DNA of 64,000 bases from Nonomuraea fuscirosea (GTDB lineage: Bacteria; Actinomycetota; Actinomycetes; Streptosporangiales; Streptosporangiaceae). The notes below the pieces were generated by a model. The model did no database searches. It saw nothing but the letters and a program-made list of their open reading frames with translations, and was not told the DNA's origin. Shown here piece after piece: positions 62,020 through 64,000 of the stretch. How positions within the stretch are numbered: the stretch's first letter is position 1; the number at the start of each line of letters is the position of its first letter. The DNA is taken from NCBI RefSeq assembly GCF_003001935.1, contig NZ_PVNG01000002.1, positions 735,444 through 799,443 of the forward strand. Direction: 5' to 3'. The translations under genes were made by a program, and so were the position numbers.

Positions 62020-62541
62020 TCACCGGTCCGTGTGCACCCGGCCGAACTCGACCAGCGGCGTCCCACCGGCGAAGTTGCGATCGACCTCGGCCCGCTCGGC
62101 GGCGCTGGGGTTGGCGTTGGTACAGCTCACGGGCGCGCTGGAGCCGGACATCAGGTCGGTGCAGCGCCCGGTGCGCCGGTCGGGCAGGCCCAGGATGTGG
62201 CCGATCTCGTGGGTGGCGATCCGCACCCGGTTGTAGCCCTGGTCGACGGCCTGCCGGCCCATCCAGATCGTGCCGCGCCCCAGGCTGGTGGGCAGGGCCC
62301 TGGGCCAGCCGTTGTCGGCGAGCACGACGAAGTGCGCGGGCGTGCCCCTGACCAGCCGGACGTTGGCGACACTGGCGTTCCACACCTGCGCGGCCTGGTC
62401 CACGGTGGCGCTGAACTCGGCGGCCCGGCCGGCGTCGTACCTGAGCACCGTCACCAGCGCACTGGCCTGCGCGGGCGCGGTGACCAGCAGGAACGCCAGC
62501 GTCAGCAGGGCGCTCAGCATGAGGCGGAGAGGTCGTGACAC
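62020..62541 (-). CDS. Snapalysin-type (M7) secreted metalloprotease
   Basis: 173 residues from GTG 62541 with GGAGG four bases upstream. Signal peptide about 1-28, then mature protease with zinc site HEIGHILGLPD at 111-121 (HExxHxxGxxD; Asp as third ligand is the M7 signature), and two Cys pairs (GRCTDLMSG and VSCTNANPSAAERAEVD). Snapalysins of Streptomyces cleave at aromatic residues. Convergent with the GH3 gene with a one-base gap. Confidence 0.88.
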   Translation of the reverse strand: MSRPLRLMLSALLTLAFLLVTAPAQASALVTVLRYDAGRAAEFSATVDQAAQVWNASVANVRLVRGTPAHFVVLADNGWPRALPTSLGRGTIWMGRQAVDQGYNRVRIATHEIGHILGLPDRRTGRCTDLMSGSSAPVSCTNANPSAAERAEVDRNFAGGTPLVEFGRVHTDR

Positions 62542-62694
62542 GGATCCTCCTGGGGGAGTGGGGGGTGCTGTGAACGGTATGCGCGCTCCGTCCTCCCGAA
62601 GAGCTGTCAGCTTGCCCCTATCACGGTGATATGGCCGCAGCGGGTGGGCACCGTGTCTTGCGGAACTGTCGGTGGCCGCGTGCAGACTCGATGC

Positions 62695-64000
62695 ATGCAG
62701 AACGAGGAGCCGCTCGAGTTCGGCGAGATCGCTCTCACCGGCTGGAACGCCCACACCGACAAGATGGCCGAGGTCGGCTTCCTGACCATCGCGGGCAGGC
62801 TCCCTTCGCTCGTCGGCCAGGCGCTGCGGATGGCCTGGGCCGCGAGCCCGCGCGACACCCTGGCCACGGTCGCGCTCAACCTGCTCGGCGGGGTGTTCAC
62901 CGCGTTCGGCCTGCTGGCCACCACGGGAGTGCTGACCGCGCTGTTCAGCGAGGGCCCGACCCCCGACCGCGTCGTGGCCGCGCTGCCCAGCCTGGCGCTG
63001 GTCGCGGGCGCGGCGGTGCTGCGCACGGCGACGCAGGCGGGCGCGGGCTGGGCGCAGTCCCGCCTCACCCCGCAGATCACCCGCCACACCGAGGAACGCC
63101 TCTACAGCCTGACCAGCCGGGTGGAGCTGGTCGCCTACGACGACCCCGACTTCCACGACGCGCTCGAACGCGCGGGCAGCCGCGGCGTGTCCGTGGCAGA
63201 CCCGGTGGTGGGCTCGGCCGTCGGCGTGGTGACCGCGGCCGTCGGCATCGCCGCGGCGGCCGGCGTGCTGGGCGTGCTGCATCCGGTGCTGCTCCCGCTC
63301 CTGCTGCTGGCCGTGCTGCCCGACGCCTGGGCCGCGGTGCGCAGCGCGCGGATGCGCTACTCGACGATGTACTCCCTGATCCCCGCCCGCCGCCGCAAGT
63401 GGATCCTCGCGGGCCTGCTCGCCGAGCGCGACAACGCGGCCGAGGTGCGCTCGTTCACCATGCGCGGCTTCCTGCTCCGGGTCTACGACACCGTCGCCCG
63501 CGCCGAGCAGGAGGTCATGCTGCGCCTGGCCCGGCGGCAGATGACGGCCAGGCTCGTCGGCGAGGCGCTCGGCGGCCTCGGCACGGGCCTGGTCTACGTG
63601 GCGCTCGGTGTGCTGCTGACCGTCGCCGCCATCCCGCTCGCGGTGGCCGGCACCGCGGTCCTCGCCATCCGCTCGGGTCAGTCGTCGCTGCTCAGCCTCA
63701 TGTACGCCACCAACCGCCTCTACGAGCAGGGCCTCTACTTCACCGACTTCCTCGACTTCTGCGCCGACGCGGAGCGACGCCTGACCGGCCCCAGGCCGCT
63801 ACCTGCCCCCGACACCTTCGAGCGCATCACCGCTGACGACGTCACCTTCACCTATCCGGGCGCCGAGTCGCCGGCGCTGCGCGGGGTGTCGGTGGAGATC
63901 AAGCAGGGTGAGGTGATCGCGTTCGTCGGGGAGAACGGCTCGGGCAAGACCACCCTGGCCAAGATCCTGTCCGGCCTGTACGAACCCGACACCGGCACCG
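62695..64000 (+). CDS. ABC exporter, transmembrane-ATPase fusion, 5' part (runs off window)
   Basis: 435 codons visible from ATG 62695. N-terminal cytoplasmic tail, then six membrane segments (about 65-360; e.g. VALNLLGGVFTAFGLLATTGVL, TAAVGIAAAAGVLGVLHPVLLPLLLL) and the start of the ATPase domain: ITADDVTFTYPGAESPALRGVSV, and Walker A GENGSGKTT close to the window end. Signature and Walker B must lie beyond 64000. Homodimeric multidrug, lipid or peptide exporters have this layout. Confidence 0.88.
   Translation, partial: MQNEEPLEFGEIALTGWNAHTDKMAEVGFLTIAGRLPSLVGQALRMAWAASPRDTLATVALNLLGGVFTAFGLLATTGVLTALFSEGPTPDRVVAALPSLALVAGAAVLRTATQAGAGWAQSRLTPQITRHTEERLYSLTSRVELVAYDDPDFHDALERAGSRGVSVADPVVGSAVGVVTAAVGIAAAAGVLGVLHPVLLPLLLLAVLPDAWAAVRSARMRYSTMYSLIPARRRKWILAGLLAERDNAAEVRSFTMRGFLLRVYDTVARAEQEVMLRLARRQMTARLVGEALGGLGTGLVYVALGVLLTVAAIPLAVAGTAVLAIRSGQSSLLSLMYATNRLYEQGLYFTDFLDFCADAERRLTGPRPLPAPDTFERITADDVTFTYPGAESPALRGVSVEIKQGEVIAFVGENGSGKTTLAKILSGLYEPDTGT

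Overview
The window is very GC-rich, with start codons split between ATG and GTG, many 1-4 base ATGA/GTGA overlaps inside operons, twin-arginine and lipobox signal peptides, and families typical of filamentous actinomycetes (SARP/AfsR regulator, DivIVA-domain protein, snapalysin-type protease, ATPase-less sugar ABC operon). I infer a chromosomal stretch of a Streptosporangiales-type actinomycete such as Nonomuraea. That taxonomic guess is from general resemblance, not from a search. No rRNA, tRNA, CRISPR array, transposase or phage structural gene was seen.

Layout. 1-9.0 kb: a tightly overlapped plus-strand operon with the end of a copper amine oxidase, a complete Dpp/Opp-type ABC importer, a P1-family self-processing peptidase, a PaiB-like FMN-binding protein and a C45-family self-processing acyltransferase/amidohydrolase. 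It looks like an import-and-cleave system for an amide or small peptide. 9.0-13.5 kb: a divergent glutarate/glutaryl-CoA catabolic cluster (acyl-CoA dehydrogenase versus aldehyde dehydrogenase, class III CoA transferase and GntR regulator) around an ATCCAATAT-containing operator. 13.6-20.8 kb: secreted GH71-type protein, anchored alpha/beta hydrolase, an MFS-GAF-amidohydrolase operon and a divergent RpiR regulator. 21-31.9 kb: small secreted proteins, a two-component system, a KhtT-like/CBS/ArsB-type permease set, a 12-bp minisatellite, and a large SARP regulator followed by three small secreted proteins. 32-36 kb: CUT1 sugar-type ABC importer with a nucleoside hydrolase.

36-40 kb: two tandem paralogous PD-(D/E)XK nuclease - SF1 helicase (DUF2075) genes. 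Both carry the same nested hairpin immediately upstream of the start codon, in which the outer stem pairs with the Shine-Dalgarno sequence. This is the strongest candidate here for an undescribed system. 40-43.4 kb: LacI regulator and a truncated haemoglobin - flavohaemoglobin - DivIVA operon.

44-47.8 kb: a gene graveyard, apparently a former L-fucose utilisation locus. It has frameshifted and deleted sugar permeases, an alpha-L-fucosidase (GH95) gene scattered in pieces on both strands, a deleted DUF4432 epimerase-like gene and an SDR stump. One intact fuconolactonase-type amidohydrolase and a perfect ATACAT-GGG-ATGTAT palindrome remain. 47.9-64 kb: SDR, APH-type kinase, a second Dpp/Opp-type importer with a fused two-domain ATPase, two NAD(P)-binding oxidoreductases, an I36-type secreted protein, a hyaluronan-synthase-like glycosyltransferase, a GH3 beta-glucosidase under a perfect palindrome, a snapalysin-type protease and the start of an ABC exporter that runs off the window.
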